Positions 51,321-64,000 of a stretch of 64,000 nucleotides of DNA are shown piece by piece (position 1 is the stretch's first letter; every line of letters starts with the position of its first letter). The stretch covers positions 179,981-243,980 of the forward strand of contig CM034594.1 of NCBI GenBank assembly GCA_020091685.1, in the 5' to 3' direction. Source of the DNA: Lutjanus erythropterus. Taxonomy: Eukaryota > Chordata > Actinopteri > Lutjaniformes > Lutjanidae. The position numbers were made by a program, and so were the translations under genes. Below the pieces are notes generated by a model, which had not been told where the DNA came from, searched no databases, and saw nothing but the letters and a program-made list of their open reading frames with translations.

Positions 51321-51639
51321 CTTTCCAGTTGTGCTTTAGATCAGCATGAGATAGAGCCCTAAGATACTAAAGAGTAATCTGACAATGACTGAACTCTGGA
51401 GCATTGGAAATGAAACCAACAACCATTTTAAGTCAGGATCCTCTTGACTTAGAGCAACTTAACAAGCAGCCATTCCAGTCTGCTTCTCCCTCAACAGGAA
51501 CATACAATGGAGTTTATTCTTTTGCAGAGTCATCTGAATCTTTTGAAAGTGTCTCACAGCTTCTCTCACTACAAGATTTTTCAGGATCTCCCATGTGTTA
51601 GGGTTAGAGTGTGTGACACCAGTTCTCAGATCACTTTAT

Positions 51640-51935
51640 CAGCTTCTATAAGACATAAGCATCAACTCCGAGGCTCTGCTTCTTGTTTTTAAAGCTCTAA
51701 ATGCTCTCAATCCACAGCACCTCTCAGACCTGCTCAGTGCTTATGAGCCGAACAGGTCTCTCAGGTCGTCTCACACAGACCCGTTCTAAGGATTAAAGTG
51801 AAGTCTGGGGAAACTTATTTTGCATTTAATGCTCCAGTCTGTGGAACAGCTTTCCAGATGACCTCAGATGTGCCCCAGTGTGCACCTCATTTAATAGAAA
51901 GCTTGAAATACTGTTTTTCTCTTCGAATTTTCTTT
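51640..51935 (+). mobile_element. 3' end of an L2-like LINE open reading frame, decayed
   Basis: The translated pieces follow the tail of LINE ORF2 proteins of the L2 kind: a 'VFKALNALNPQHLSDLL' stretch, 'YEPNRSLRSS', then a 'FNAPVCGTAFQ' stretch corresponding to the usual F-x-x-APxLWNxLP. The stretches are in different frames, so the copy is broken and 5' truncated. The upstream part from about 51.37 kb may belong to it. Confidence 0.65.
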
Positions 51936-51967
51936 TGTGCTTTTTTATGCAAATGTTGTTTGAGAAA

Positions 51968-51970
<3 letters not shown>

Positions 51971-52030
<60 letters not shown>
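51971..52030. repeat. (TG)n microsatellite
   Basis: An uninterrupted TG tract of 30 units. Confidence 0.95.
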
Positions 52031-52031
<1 letters not shown>

Positions 52032-54580
52032 CTTTTAGTGCACGAATGATGGATTTATTAATATTTAATGTAAGCCAGGGATAATCCTTTTTGTTGTCTG
52101 CTGTTTCATGAAGACCACACTGAGTTGGTCGGTGTATGAGACTTGAATTGAAACAGCTTTGTCCCTATCTTCCTCTTCCTCCACTGGACATGCATCGAGG
52201 CATTATTTCCACCTCCCTGCTGTGTGCTCCACAGTGCTGCTGCCACCTGTGCACTTCACCGAATGCCAGCTCACTCCCTGTTGTGGGATTTGATGTCTGT
52301 CTTGTTTGCCTTCCAGTTAATATTCATAAGGCTGTTGGATGTGTACCACAGGCTGACCACTTTTTATGTTATTTACATTGTACTTTGAATTGATTATACA
52401 TGCAGGAGAGGCTGTAGATTCATGGTGTATGAAGGTAGATTACAGTAGATGTTTATCCAACCCTCTTCACAGGTCGTATAGAGAGCACATTCACCTTGTC
52501 ACCATCTTAACAAAATAACCATCTTTATGGATCGGTTATGACAACAGATGTTGTCAAAGCAGGGAAATCACAGGTGTAACTAACTGAGTTAATGATGGCC
52601 CAGTTCCAGTGAGTGTCAGTCAGCACTCCAGCAGGGCCCAGGACCCGACTCACCTGCATGGGATGCAGTCATTAGTGATGACATAATTATTAATTACACC
52701 TGCGATGGTAAAAATATCTGCTGTGAAAAGAAGGCTGAGTTGTCATAGTAACAAGTCACAGGCATATACAAACTAATGAATTATTGTATCACACTATATT
52801 TTTAATCTAAAACAGAATGACATACTTTTAAGAGTTTGATACAATGATATGTTTAGATTAAAAAGTGCAAACTGTGTGGAGAGATATCATGTATCTAAGA
52901 TTCTTGTATCTTCAATTATGTCAGCAGAAAACAGTCATGATCACCAGTTTACTCACTGTGGTTGAGTCACTGTAGAAACATCAGCAGAGCCAAACCATAA
53001 CATTTCATGCTACTACATTCCACTGCTATTTGATTAAAAAAAAAACAAGCTTTTCACAGACATTATAGAGTATAATCCGAATATAGAATAGAATAGAATA
53101 GCGTACAGTAGAGCAGAGTAGAGAAGAGTGCAATCTGTTTTTAACACAGACATCGCAGCAGACTGTGGGGGACTGGGACACGTAAAGGTGAAATTCAGGG
53201 TGAGTTCAATAACCTCTACAGAGACAGAGAGAGACATGTTTTTGTTGTTCCCTACAATCAACCAAGGAGAACCTAAGGAAGAAAGAAGCTGAATCTCAAT
53301 TTCAGCAGATTTTTTGCAAGAAGATTAAGTTTACATGTCTTTGAAAAAAAAGAGAAAGCCAAGGGGGGAAAAAAGGAAAAAGTTGGAGCATATGTCAGGT
53401 ATGTTTTCAGTTGATCCTTATATGAATGAGCTTGTTACATCAGTTCCCCTAACAGCAGAACCCAGCAGAAACCTGTGTCAGCCTTGTTACCACCAGAGTG
53501 TTGCCTTGTCTTGTAGCTGACAGGTGAGACTTTGCGTGATCAGACTGCAGTCGATACTGGATGGTCGTATTTTATACAGAAGCCCTCAGGCTGAAACTCT
53601 GGCGCATGTTGGATTTTGAAGAGTGTGAGTTTGGTCAGAGCCAGTGGAAACATCTCATAAAGAGGAGCTGTGCTTTTAGTGTGTGAGTGTGTGTGTGTGT
53701 GTATAATGGGAGAGGAACAATCATGGCATATCTGTTTTTCCTTCCTCTTTTCACTTCCATCATCATCTCCACCATCAGTCTTCAGTAACCAAACAAAACA
53801 CTGAAACTAAACTGCTCTAACATTTTATTGAATCACCCCAAACAGTCATTGTTTTGTCTTAATTATCTGCTGCTCATCTGTGTCTATCAGTAATATTGAA
53901 GTAGCAGTGCTGTTCATCTCTAGTGAGTGGTCATGCTGAGCTGTTTGTAGGCCTGAATGTGATCATAGTTTGTAGCTTCCAGCTCTGGTTGCTTCCAAGC
54001 CCGGCAGATCTGCTGCTCCGAGTGTGAACTGGATCCTGTATGCTGCATAATGACATCCTGTATTGCTGGGAGCTCAGAGTGAAGGAGTGCAGAGATAACA
54101 ATGAACAGAGGGACACAGAGAAAGAGTGGAGAGAATAAAAAAATCACTGAATGAAAACTAAATTGTTAATTTAGGAGTTGGCACTGAAGTGAGTAGTGTT
54201 GTCTGTGCTGACAATAATTGCTGTCTGTGACTGTCAATGTGACCTTTTTTCACATTATAACTTGACTCATATTGAAAAAAACAACAACACGGGTGTCACT
54301 AATAACACTAATAACAAGTGTCCCGCTCCACTGACATGCAGCCATTGTTCACATCATTAATCACAGCTGCTGTGTTCCTGCTGTGATTTCTCCCATTTTA
54401 GAGGTTCCTCCAAAAGCAGCTGAAAAATGCAGCTCTCTGTAGTTGAACTTGAAGGACACAAACATTTGCTTTGTAGATTTTACTGTGCCATAATCCATCT
54501 AATCCAATCCAACTAAGCATTAACAATGGCAGCACTTTGTGTGTGTTACATGGCCTGTATTAGTCGACATTTAAACACAC
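52031..54580. other. Non-coding stretch, no gene recognised
   Basis: AT-rich sequence containing a short AGAAT tract (53084-53101) and a GT tract (53679-53704). No exon-like frame was seen. Confidence 0.55.
53679..53704. repeat. Short (GT)n tract
   Basis: About 12 GT units with a GA interruption. Confidence 0.85.
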
Positions 54581-54586
54581 ACACAC

Positions 54587-54780
54587 GGGGCACCCTGCAG
54601 CTCGATCGGTAGAGCATGTGACCCATGTACTTAGTTTATCAGTCCTCTGCAGCGGCTGCTGGTTTGGCTCCCACCTGCGTCCCTTTGCTTTGTGTCATCC
54701 CCACTCTCTCCACCCCCTTTCCTGTCTGCTCTTCAGCTGTCTCTGTCATACAAAGGCAAAAAGGCCAAAATATACTAATA
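54587..54780 (+). mobile_element. tRNA-derived SINE
   Basis: The head GCTCGATCGGTAGAGCATG is a tRNA A-box region (closest in style to tRNA-Lys). TGGTTTGGCTCCC is a degraded B box. The body CCCTTTGCTTTGTGTCATCC with CTTTCCTGTCTGCTCTTCAG and the AAAGGCAAAAAGGCCAAAA tail matches a SINE family very common in teleosts. It has inserted beside a short CA tract. It is not a functional tRNA gene, since the cloverleaf 3' half is absent. Confidence 0.8.
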
Positions 54781-56820
54781 AACAAACGCACACATGCATG
54801 CGCACACACATATTCAGTTTGAGAACATAAGTAGAAACATTAACAGATAAACTGAATAATTTCGACTTCCTCTATTTAAGTTTCATTGTTTGACACTCGA
54901 TTATAGTGCTGCCAGAGACCTTTAAGTTATTAATAACAGCCTTCACTTTCAAACATGGTTTTATTGGCTGAGCCACTCATCCTGTCAGCTCAGCTCACTG
55001 CAATCTGCATGTTAATGCTCAGCCATGACGAGCCCATTCAGGGCTTTTTCCTGTACAGTGACAGGAGTAACACCACTCCTCAATCACTCTTCTTCAATGT
55101 CAGAGATTAATATAACTGGACTATGTAACAGGATATGATCATGTCTTGATGATCATCCTGCAAGCAAAGACACAGTCCAGTATTTTATCATACTACCTTT
55201 ATTTTAAGTCCATTATCTGTTCCACCATGTTTTGTCAGAACAGCAGCATCTGAAGCTAAATCAAGTCCAACACAAGACACACACACTTCAGCCAGGTATC
55301 AACCAGATAATTAACCATTGCCTTTATTTCACTACTGTGTTCAGGACTTGCAAAGTTTGTAAAACAAGAAACACCTCATCGAATTTTATGTTTTTCATGA
55401 AATTTTTTATAGTGCACAAACACTCACACAGCAAACCCAATCCTGTTTTTGTGTTGTTATTGTAACATCTGTGACTCTGCCAACAACAGCAGCCTCCTAC
55501 ATATTTCAACACTTGATGTTCCACTGAGACACCAGATGGACACAATTTGATTTGTCACAGTGTGTGTGCACATGTGCAGTTGTAGCAAAACAGAATTTAA
55601 AAAAAAAAAATTAAAAAATCATGTCAAAAGTCCCTGATGTGAGTTTATGTATATTGTCTCTGCTACTTTTACAATCTTGTAATGCCGTTGAGTCGACTTC
55701 CATCACAGCAGTGTTCAAGTATTTGTTCATCAGAGCTGTACAAAGGCTGAACTGGACTGCATCTCTTTGTCAGAGCGAGGTGAAGATGCCTCCTGAGTGT
55801 TGTCTTGTTCCTGTCAGTCCAATATAAATGGAACTTTTTCAAGGACAAATTCAAGTGGAACAGAGTTTCATCACTCAGCCTGCTGACTTTTTAAGTTCAG
55901 AGAGATTTGAGGAATCAGACCAATAACTGACTGTTTTCACAGCTTGTTGCCTCTCTTCTTCGTCTGTTGTTCAGTTCTCACTGTCATAATGTGGACTGTT
56001 AAAAGCTCCAGCTTCAGTAAATAAGCCCAACACTTTCTAATGAAGAGTCAGTGACAGGCAGCTGAGTGGAACCAAGCAGAGAGGAGACGTCAGTCATTGT
56101 GACAGTCGCCTCCACACTTTACACTCTCCTCACACAACAACAAGCCAGGTGGAGTGTGGTGTGTGTGTGTGAGAGAGAGAGAGAGAGTTACATTGTCACA
56201 GTTATATTTGGAGGCACAAAGTGGCATCAAGTGATTTGGCATGTGTTTGCCTGAAAAAGAACAAGAGTGTGTTTATGTGTGAGTGCGTTCATGAACATGT
56301 GGCAATTACATTTTGTCTGTCATAAGAGCATATTTGCTAAATGCTGCATTTGCATTTTTTATGTTTGTATGTTAAATATAGTGGCATTAAGAGGGAGATG
56401 GACAGAAAGACAGTATTGGAAACTGCTCATATGGAAGTGAGTCTGCATGGGGACAGATAGAGGGAGGAGAGAAATGTTATAATGTTTTATTAAATAAAAG
56501 GCAATGTTTCCTCCATGTCATTTTCCTAACACATCCTCATTCTTAACAACAGAATAACTTCCACAATGACTTACTATATGACTGCTGGAGAGTACTAGCA
56601 GCAACAGGCATAACCTGCCCTATTCTGTTTCTGACTGATTTATCCTGATGTTCTTATTCTGACCATACCTTCTTACACTCATCATGCCCAAATCTACCCA
56701 GAATCTACCCAAACCAAACAACCAATGAAGGCAATGAGAACTGGCCAATCAGAGTCAGAGTAGGGCAGATCATGACCTTGCTCAGAGGGAAGAAAGAATT
56801 GCCCGCAGACCTTAACTATA
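54781..56820. other. Non-coding stretch, no gene recognised
   Basis: AT-rich sequence with an A run near 55.6 kb and a (GT)n(GA)n compound tract at 56161-56188. No supportable gene. Confidence 0.55.
56161..56188. repeat. (GT)n(GA)n compound microsatellite
   Basis: About five GT units followed by about eight GA units. Confidence 0.9.
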
Positions 56821-56990
56821 TTACGTAAGTCACGTGACATAAGTTTCACACAGGACTCAAACTCTGGTCTCCTCGGTGAAAGTCATGTTTCCTTGAGCCA
56901 CCCATCCACCATTTCACCTTCACATGTGGAAATTGTTGCATTTCTTACTTCTTCTGCCATCATTACTATGCCCACTAGAGGTCACCACAT
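56821..56990 (-). repeat. tRNA-like (SINE-like) repeat, copy 2
   Basis: On the minus strand it reads GGTGGATGGGTGGCTCAAGG, then GACTTTCACCGAGGAGACCA and GAGTTTGAGTCCTGTGTGAA, aligning with copy 1 at 44.31-44.46 kb. GTTTGAGTCC resembles a polymerase III B box. The opposite orientations and divergence indicate independent old insertions. Confidence 0.5.
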
Positions 56991-57627
56991 GATAATAAAC
57001 AGAAATTTGGGTTGCACAGATGATGGATGCTCATTTTTATAGTGAGGAGAAGCTGGAGGATGTGTCTATCGGAACAAACACATACTGAACCCTGACCTTT
57101 AAATAAAATTATAATGGAGCATGGAAGTTTATTCTTGGTCCTAGTACCAGTTTGACAAAACAATCCCTATACAAGAGCCACTTAGTGGCTTTTTGTGGAG
57201 GTTTCAGTCATATTATATGATCTTCATCTGCAGATAGATTTTAATCAGTTGCTATAGAGACGGTGTTGTTTACATACTAGCTGGGCAGCTGTTATGATTT
57301 CATCCAGGGCGTTTTCAGAATTATTTTTTTGTGCTGATGTTGTTTTCTGTGGTCAAGAATGAGCTTAATGTTTAACTTTAAGACAAGATGGACAATCACA
57401 ATTAGTGCACCTGCATGCTGCACCTGTCTGTGTGTCTCTTTGTTAGTGTTCATGACAGCCAGACAGCAGCTATCTGTACAGACTGTTTCTAACAGAGCTG
57501 TTTTTTATCCTGTGTGTCTCACATCTGTCTGATCTTGTTAGATCACAACATGTCTGCTGGGTCGATCAACGCCGTATCGCAGCAGATGGTGAACTGATGA
57601 TCATTCAGAATTGAGAAAATTATCAAT

Positions 57628-58211
57628 TAAAGGGATAGTTCACCCAAAAATGAAAATTAAGTCATCATCTACTCACCCTCATGCCCACTGAGGGTCAGAT
57701 TTATTTATTTTTTTTGTCCTGCTAGAGTTTCACAGAAAACAGCGTTGCAGAATCTCCCAAATAATGTAAGTGAATGGTCCCCACTTTTCGAACACTGAAA
57801 ATAACTGGAAAAAATATATAAATGCCTCCATACTGCTCGTCTGGTGTAATCCATGTCTCCTAAAGTCCCGGCATGCTGTTTGCACACCGTCACAAGACAC
57901 ATACACACAGTTCAGACAGTGTGCACGTGAACATGGCACCAAGGTAAGGGTCTACAGTGAAGATTCAGGCCAAAAACATGGTGTAAATAACATTTTTTAT
58001 GTAAACTTGGCATGTTGGGGCTTTAGGAGACATTGATTACACCAGACAAGCAGTATAGAGACATTCAGCATTTGAAAACTGGTCACCATTCACTTCCATT
58101 TTTTGGGAGATTACACAATACTGTTTCCTGTGAAACTCCATCAGTGTTTTATGGACTGCAAAACTAACTTGGGTGAGTAGATAATGACTCAATTTTCAAT
58201 TTTCCCTTTAA
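57628..58211. mobile_element. TTAA foldback MITE (piggyBac-like ends)
   Basis: Both ends read TTAAAGGGA inward, and TTAA is the usual piggyBac target. The right arm reverse-complemented aligns with the left arm almost throughout: AGTCATCATCTACTCACCC, GAGTTTCACAGAAAACAG, GGAAGTGAATGG-like and TGTCTCCTAAAG blocks occur in both in the same order. The arms run about 57628-57890 and 57990-58211 with a loop of roughly 100 bp. The right arm has a small deletion near its end. No protein frame is credible inside. Confidence 0.75.
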
Positions 58212-60276
58212 ATCAGCTGATAATAGAAATGAGACTGACTTTTTCTTCTGTCAACAAATCAGTTCTATGTAAATGTATTTTCTTTAGGCTCGTAGCCTGC
58301 AGTTCTCCGTCTAAATTAAGTCCTCTCAGATATTTTCATGTTCCTCTTTAGCTGAACAGCTGCCCCTCTTCCCAGCCTGTTTTGTGTCAGAGCCAGGGGG
58401 CTGGAGCTGCTCTCTTGTGTCCTGTCAGTGGTTGGACTTCAGCTGTCTCTGTCTCTTCTCCATCAGACTCCACTGACAGAGCAACCACACACAGGCTGAC
58501 CTCCATCCACTGTCCCTTAAACCAGGACAAAACTTCACATCTCCTTCAGTTGTGTCATTGTCACTGTCCAGCTGTTTCTGAATATTCTGTTTATTTAAAG
58601 TCTCCAGGTGTGATTTTTTTTTTTCCAGTTTTTCAAAAAGGGTCTGTACAGATGGGATTTTATAATTTCTTGGCTTCTATTGATGAACAGTATTTTGTCA
58701 TCTTTATGTCACCTTCATCTGTTTCACCAAATTTATTCTTTTCTTCCACCACCTGCTCTTTTGTTCACTCTTCCTATCTCACTCAACAGTTTGATGTTTT
58801 CATTCATTTAGGATTTTAAAAAGTTTGTGCTCTTTTGTTCTCAGAATATGCCTGGTATTTCAAAACATGAAAATTTCCCTGTACAGACCTACAGACTGCA
58901 ATGTCAAACAACTCAGTTCATTTTCTCCTGTGATGTTTGTTTGCAGGCAGCAGAATCACACGTTCATTTAATATTTTCTTTATGATCTGTAAGGAACACT
59001 GAAAGAATCTCTTCATTGCCAAGTTTACTCTTTAGCTTTGTTGGTTATACAACGAACACATCAAACTGATATTGGTGCATGAATTCTAATGATTTATCAT
59101 TGATGGTGTTTGTCCCTCTCTGCTGGTGGAGCAGCACAATGAGTGATGTTAGAAACAAGATGCTGTTGTCTCTCTGTCAGTCAGAGTTTTGTCTTCTTTT
59201 GGCTGTGTTTGAACTGGATTAAGCTCGGACTTAACTGGTGGTGTTATAAATCACTTGAGAGTTGACCACAGTGTTGAGGAAGGATGTGTGGAGAAGTACA
59301 GACTTCAGTTTGTTAGATATTTGGTTGTTTGTTTTATAGGACATGTTGGACAAAAGAGTGAGCTCAGGGGAAGAATGAGTTAAATCACAATGGATGGACT
59401 ACATGGCATCATAGATATATTAACACACAAGAAGAAAGATGTATGAGGCATCACAGTTCAAATGCACTTACGTATTCCAAGAAATATTTCAATTCAGTAT
59501 TTTTTCTCTATTATATTTTACACTACATATATGCACAGTGTTGATATGACTCATGATTGAAAGCTTGTGATGTATAGTTGCTTTGTTATAGTTATTGCAC
59601 TGTGATAAATCTGGTAAAATAAAGAATCACCTTCATTTTCACAGTTTTTGTACAGACGACCACCTACTGTATTTTAAAGGAAATCTCTTTCACTGAATCG
59701 AGACGAGTATCAGGGAGTTTGAGCTCATCATGCTGATTCACTGTTAAGACTTGAAAGTTGCTCTCTCTCAGTTCTCACAAGTTTGAAGAGATTGTCTTTG
59801 TCAGCGCTGAGTCATCAGTGAGATTTGTACAGGATATGCTCTTTTCTCTTTCTCTCTTCAGTCTCTTTGTCACTGACACATATTTCATCTGCTGTAAGAA
59901 GGATTCAGCTTCTCTCTGTTAAAAGTAACATGCTGCATTTTTCCACCTACACAATTCACTCATATTGTTCCTCTGAATAGAACTGATTGGGAATAGAACT
60001 GCTCTGTTTTCAGCAGCTGGGCTTAAGTAAACTCACCACCTGTTGTCCCTTCATTTATATTCAACACTATTCTCAGACTGTTGATAGTACTTTCATGTTT
60101 TAGCTGTGTGTAATCTGTCTTCACTGATTATAAGATGATTCAGTTCATTCCTGCTGTCTGATTGCATTTTTTGTTTTTTTCTCTCTCTGGCTTCTGATCT
60201 GCTTAATCATGAACCAACTCATGGATGTTAAAATGCAGTTCAAACATGAACAGTTCTTAATTAGATAAGAGCATGC

Positions 60277-60277
<1 letters not shown>
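58212..60277. other. Non-coding stretch, no gene recognised
   Basis: AT-rich sequence. A 145-codon frame at 58382-58819 has Ser/Pro/Phe-rich random composition and no domain. Confidence 0.5.
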
Positions 60278-60334
<57 letters not shown>

Positions 60335-60372
60335 ATGTGTGTGTGTGTGTGTGTGAGTGTGTGTGTGTGTGT
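60278..60372. repeat. (GT)n microsatellite, longest in the window
   Basis: About 46 units with GA and AG interruptions in the right third. Confidence 0.95.
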
Positions 60373-60596
60373 CACGTCCAGTTCTTACGGAGGATCATGG
60401 TCTCACATGAGCTTTAGATTCAGCAAACACTGAAACAATGTTTTTTGCAGCATTTTAAACTAGTCTACTTCACTACAGCTCTTCCTCAAACAGGGGATTT
60501 ATGATGGTTGAGTTACTGACAAGCAAAAGGTCTTACAGGATGTGAATGAGACAGACAGGATGGATCAGGGAAGACGACTCCACAGTATTCTGCTCC

Positions 60597-60620
60597 TGTG
60601 TGTGTGTGTGTGTGTCTGTG
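60597..60620. repeat. (TG)n microsatellite
   Basis: About 11 TG units with one TC interruption. Confidence 0.9.
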
Positions 60621-60737
60621 CAGATGGAGTATTTGTTATTTGGACATTTACAGGAAAACTCTCTGAGGTCTTGAGTAATTATCATATTGGATAAGGATGC
60701 CTTTTGTACCAGAGACAGCCCTTTATTCCAATTTAAA

Positions 60738-60740
<3 letters not shown>

Positions 60741-60782
<42 letters not shown>
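60741..60782. repeat. (CA)n microsatellite
   Basis: An uninterrupted CA tract of about 21 units, complementary to the TG tract 120 bases to the left. Confidence 0.95.
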
Positions 60783-60783
<1 letters not shown>

Positions 60784-63700
60784 TTTTTTCCTGCCAGTTT
60801 ACACATTTAGCTTCAGTTTAATTCTGCTAACAAAACAGTGAACAACAGCTGAGATTGTAATGTCATGTTTACTGACAGGCAGCAGTAAAGTTTGATTTAT
60901 CAAACCTGGCCAGCAGCCTGTGATGCAGCACACGAGGGAAAAACTGCTCTGTTAGTTATTAACAGTCAGTGATGATCATGAAAATAGTGTGAAGCAATTA
61001 GTTCAGTTAAGTGTGAAAACAATTAGCGTGTAATTAACATGGTGTAAATCTGGTCGCTGCTATGTTAAGATGCATGTGATCACCAACGCCTCCTAAGCTG
61101 TAGGAAATGAAACATGAGTGTTAGCTAAAAGACATACTCCTTGGGAGTGTGATTTGAAAAAGAGGTTTTTTTCAGTGTCCTGAATCACTAGAATCAGTTC
61201 ATTAAACAGATTTGTTCGAAAGATTTGCTCACCAAACCATTCTGTACTTGACCAAAACGTTGTCTTTCAGCCTCCTAATAGCTGAAATGAGACTGCGCTG
61301 AGTTTAATCATTTGCCACCCATTTATATAATTTTAAACTATGCAGTGTCAGTTTAATAGACCCTTTTCAAGACCACCATATTATTATGAACTAGTAGGGT
61401 AAACACATGTTTATGGCTGCTGTCAAATGCCTATTTTGATGTCTCGCAAACAAAAGACAAAGATGACAACAAAGACTGCAGACAAAGACTTCATTTCAGA
61501 ATGATGAAGAGGATTGAAGCGGAGAGAGGATTTGGTCTGACAGGAGATGTGGAAGCGAAGCAGCTAACAAGTCTGCAGAGACTCAACAAAAGAATCGTCA
61601 GGAGAACAGATGAGGTCTCTGCTTCTTTGTTCAGCCAGTTCTGTGGTTGTGGTGGTTTCGGTGGTTGATCCAAACAGCTACATACAGCTGATCCACTGGT
61701 TTAATCAAGGATTACATACATGTTGTAACTGAACTCACTGACATTCACTGGAGAAATTTAATGTCAGAGATTTATTATATTCTTTAGCATCACCTTTACA
61801 AAGGTGATATTACTGCAAGACCAGTTACCTGGATTAAATTACACAATTTTTAATTCATATATGTGTTACTAACAGAGGATAATTAAAACTTTTTACACTG
61901 AAGTGAGAAGAACATACTACTGGATAAGTTGACAATACAGTGACATTGATTTAGTCTTTTCAGAACAATCAATGACACATTTATTCCTGATCGCAGCTAT
62001 GAATTGATGATCCACCACCCCAGTGCTTTTTTTTCTTTATCTGTTGTTGTTGTTGTTGTTCCAGATGGTTGAACACTACACCAGCAGTCCCCACAACATC
62101 CCATTGTTCTCTTTTTAACTGGCTGTCGATCATCTTCATTCCTTCTCTAACTAATCTATGAATAGACATTGCAGCTGCTAACTCTCTATTCACAGTAATG
62201 GAGAGGTGGTGAGGTGGAAAATGAATCTTCTAAATTACTTCTTTTCTATTTACTCTTTATTAATTTAACCTTTGTAGATATAGTCCCACTCCTTATCCCT
62301 CCCTGAGTATTTAGGGCTTCTTCTGTTAGCGATGAGACCAAAACACTTTAAACTGGATCTAAACCAGAAAGTGATGCTCTGTTCTACAGACATTTGGCTC
62401 TCTGTCAGAGGTAAACTGTTATCAAACCAAAGTCTTCAGGGAAGCTTTCACACATTTGGATGCCAGCTGAGAGCTGCGGTGTTTCAGCAGAGAGCTCAAG
62501 TATAATAAGAACCAAACAGCCATAAATCAACGCTCTGTGCAGAGTCGCAGGTAATCAGCTGGGGGTTTGCTGTGATGGAAACCACTGGGATGGAGTCACT
62601 AGAAATAGACAGAGGAGCTCTTTATTCAGGACAGAGACCAACAGCAGAGGAAACTGGAGCTCCAAGAGTCATTAGCATCAGAGTACAAGTACCACAGAGT
62701 TTCTGCAACTTTACTGTAAATGATCCACTTCTGGAGGTCACAGCTCAGCGTGCAGAGAGAGCTGTGTAATGTGGTGTCAGATTTAGAAGTTCAATCAATG
62801 CAGATCTGTTCTGAGCTGTATCCTAATACTTGATGGTGGAAAGTCAAGCAGGACTTTGACTGTCACACTTTTTCCATCTTACAGTAACCGGCAAGAGTCG
62901 GACCTGCTATGAAGAAACCAACACAGTAGTTAATGGGGAGTGATATGACAGGTCTATTTATGCACTTTGGTAGATTTACTCAAAGGATGAAGCACCATGA
63001 CTTTGGCAGCCTCCTGACCTTTCCTGCAGCAAATGTGCAGTGTGAATATAGAGCATGCATATTGAAGGAGAAATGTGTTTCTCTACAGCATCCCAGAACC
63101 AACAGTGGAGTTTAACCGAGGCCAGGACTGCAGTGCAGGAGAACTGAATATTACAAAGTGAGCAGAGAAAGTAACAAAACTGAACCAACTTTTAAGGAAA
63201 ACATTACATTTTTAATTAAAATGCATGGTTACACAGATAATTGCTCATGACAGCAACTCAGTAAAAATGCTTTAGTATGATATTGAGAGTAGTTCATTAA
63301 TGTAGTGATCACAGCAGTCCTCTGTGTTGAGCTCTGTCTCCACAGTGAACCAGGCTCTGTGTGCTGCTGCTGCTCTGTCTCTGTCCATGGTGCTGACTGG
63401 GAGGACCGCACTCCAGTTTGACTCTGGTGTTTAAAGAGAAAGTTCACTCCACCTGAAAATCTTGTCTTTGCTGACCTCCAGTGGCTGAACTTATCACTGT
63501 GCTGCAGTGAGGAACAGGTGGACTCCTGGACGCAGTGACATCACTGACAGGTGTGGCTGCAAATTCAACAGAGCGACACCTCTGACCCAGCATCACTGGT
63601 AGGTGTGGTTGGGTGTGGTCAGAAGTGTAAATGTAAGGTGATAAACAGGCTTGAAAATTTCAACCAGAGAGAGCAGCAAAAGACAGCTTTAAAACCTGCT

Positions 63701-64000
63701 GTTAAGTTCTGCTTAAGCAAACAGCAGCGTGAGCAGCATTTTGGACAAAATGGTGGGGTAGTTAAACCATTACAACCAGTAAGCTATCATGTGAGCAATG
63801 ATATAGAGATATCAAAAATGTTCATCAGAGCCAAACAGGATTTTTTACATCAGTGATTCATTGGGTAATTTACAGCATGTTGTTGTTTAATTGTGTAATT
63901 ATTTTTTTTTTATTATTAATTATATTTCTCCTGTATGACAAGTTATAACATGTGTGACATTCACTGTAGCAGAGGCCACTGAATGTTACATTTCTAAATA
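60783..64000. other. Non-coding stretch, no gene recognised
   Basis: AT-rich sequence with one small TGT tract. Frames such as 62572-62769 (65 codons) and 63551-63856 (101 codons) show no recognisable domain. Confidence 0.5.
62042..62060. repeat. (TGT)n microsatellite
   Basis: About six TGT units. Confidence 0.9.

Noticed and set aside
54600-54672. Possible tRNA-Lys gene
   Set aside because: Only A- and B-box-like parts are present and the following body and tail are those of a SINE.
58382-58819. 145-codon plus-strand frame
   Set aside because: Ser/Pro/Phe-rich random composition without domain or splice support.
62572-62769. 65-codon frame resembling an exon
   Set aside because: No recognisable family and no convincing flanking splice sites in the right phase.

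Overview
The window reads as AT-rich nuclear DNA of a teleost fish, probably a percomorph. The evidence is indirect but consistent: dense (CA)n/(GT)n microsatellites, a fish-type tRNA-derived SINE, hAT-like MITEs of common fish families, a TTAA foldback MITE, an L2-like LINE tail and a Ty3/gypsy fossil. I found no convincing host protein-coding gene, rRNA or true tRNA gene. Most of the sequence looks like intergenic DNA or the interior of very large introns.

The centre of interest is 14264-23728, a 9.5-kb DNA transposon that appears complete. Its ends are related inverted repeats beginning CACTGTAA, flanked on both sides by TA. It carries two genes on the minus strand, both without stops or frame breaks. 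The upstream gene (18198-20870, 890 codons) encodes four N-terminal C2H2-type fingers followed by a large transposase-like domain resembling CACTA/EnSpm (CMC-type) transposases. The downstream gene (four exons, 15436-17972, 516 codons) encodes a PB1-like protein of the kind labelled 'SAMD3-like' in fish genomes. The two reading frames are separated by about 230 bp with no polyadenylation signal, so they are probably alternative splice products of one pre-mRNA. The promoter side (about 22.8-23.6 kb) is CpG-rich, has a ZNF143/Staf-like site, and carries six exact copies of ACGTTAC/GTAACGT; the other end has 46-bp subterminal repeats. These are the features expected of a two-protein CACTA-type system. 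A 1027-bp hAT-type MITE with a perfect 8-bp target duplication (GCTAGGAC) is nested in the presumed first intron.

Other layout: 1-14.2 kb, non-coding DNA with microsatellites, a repeat fragment at about 0.9 kb and a copy of a short non-coding module containing a perfect DR1 nuclear-receptor site (5.2 kb). 23.8-38.4 kb, non-coding with a decayed hAT-like MITE (32.6 kb) and a possible repeat at 33.2 kb. 38.5-40.2 kb, a broken Ty3/gypsy element. 40.7 kb, the second DR1 module. 41.7-42.7 kb, a teleost interspersed repeat. 44.3 and 56.9 kb, two opposite-facing copies of a tRNA-like repeat. 45-45.7 kb, a G-rich dispersed repeat. 47.1-47.6 kb, a minisatellite of about 120-bp period. 50-51.3 kb, probable non-autonomous transposon sequence. 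51.6-51.9 kb, a LINE tail. 54.6 kb, a SINE. 57.6-58.2 kb, a TTAA foldback MITE. 60.3-60.8 kb, a cluster of long GT/CA tracts.
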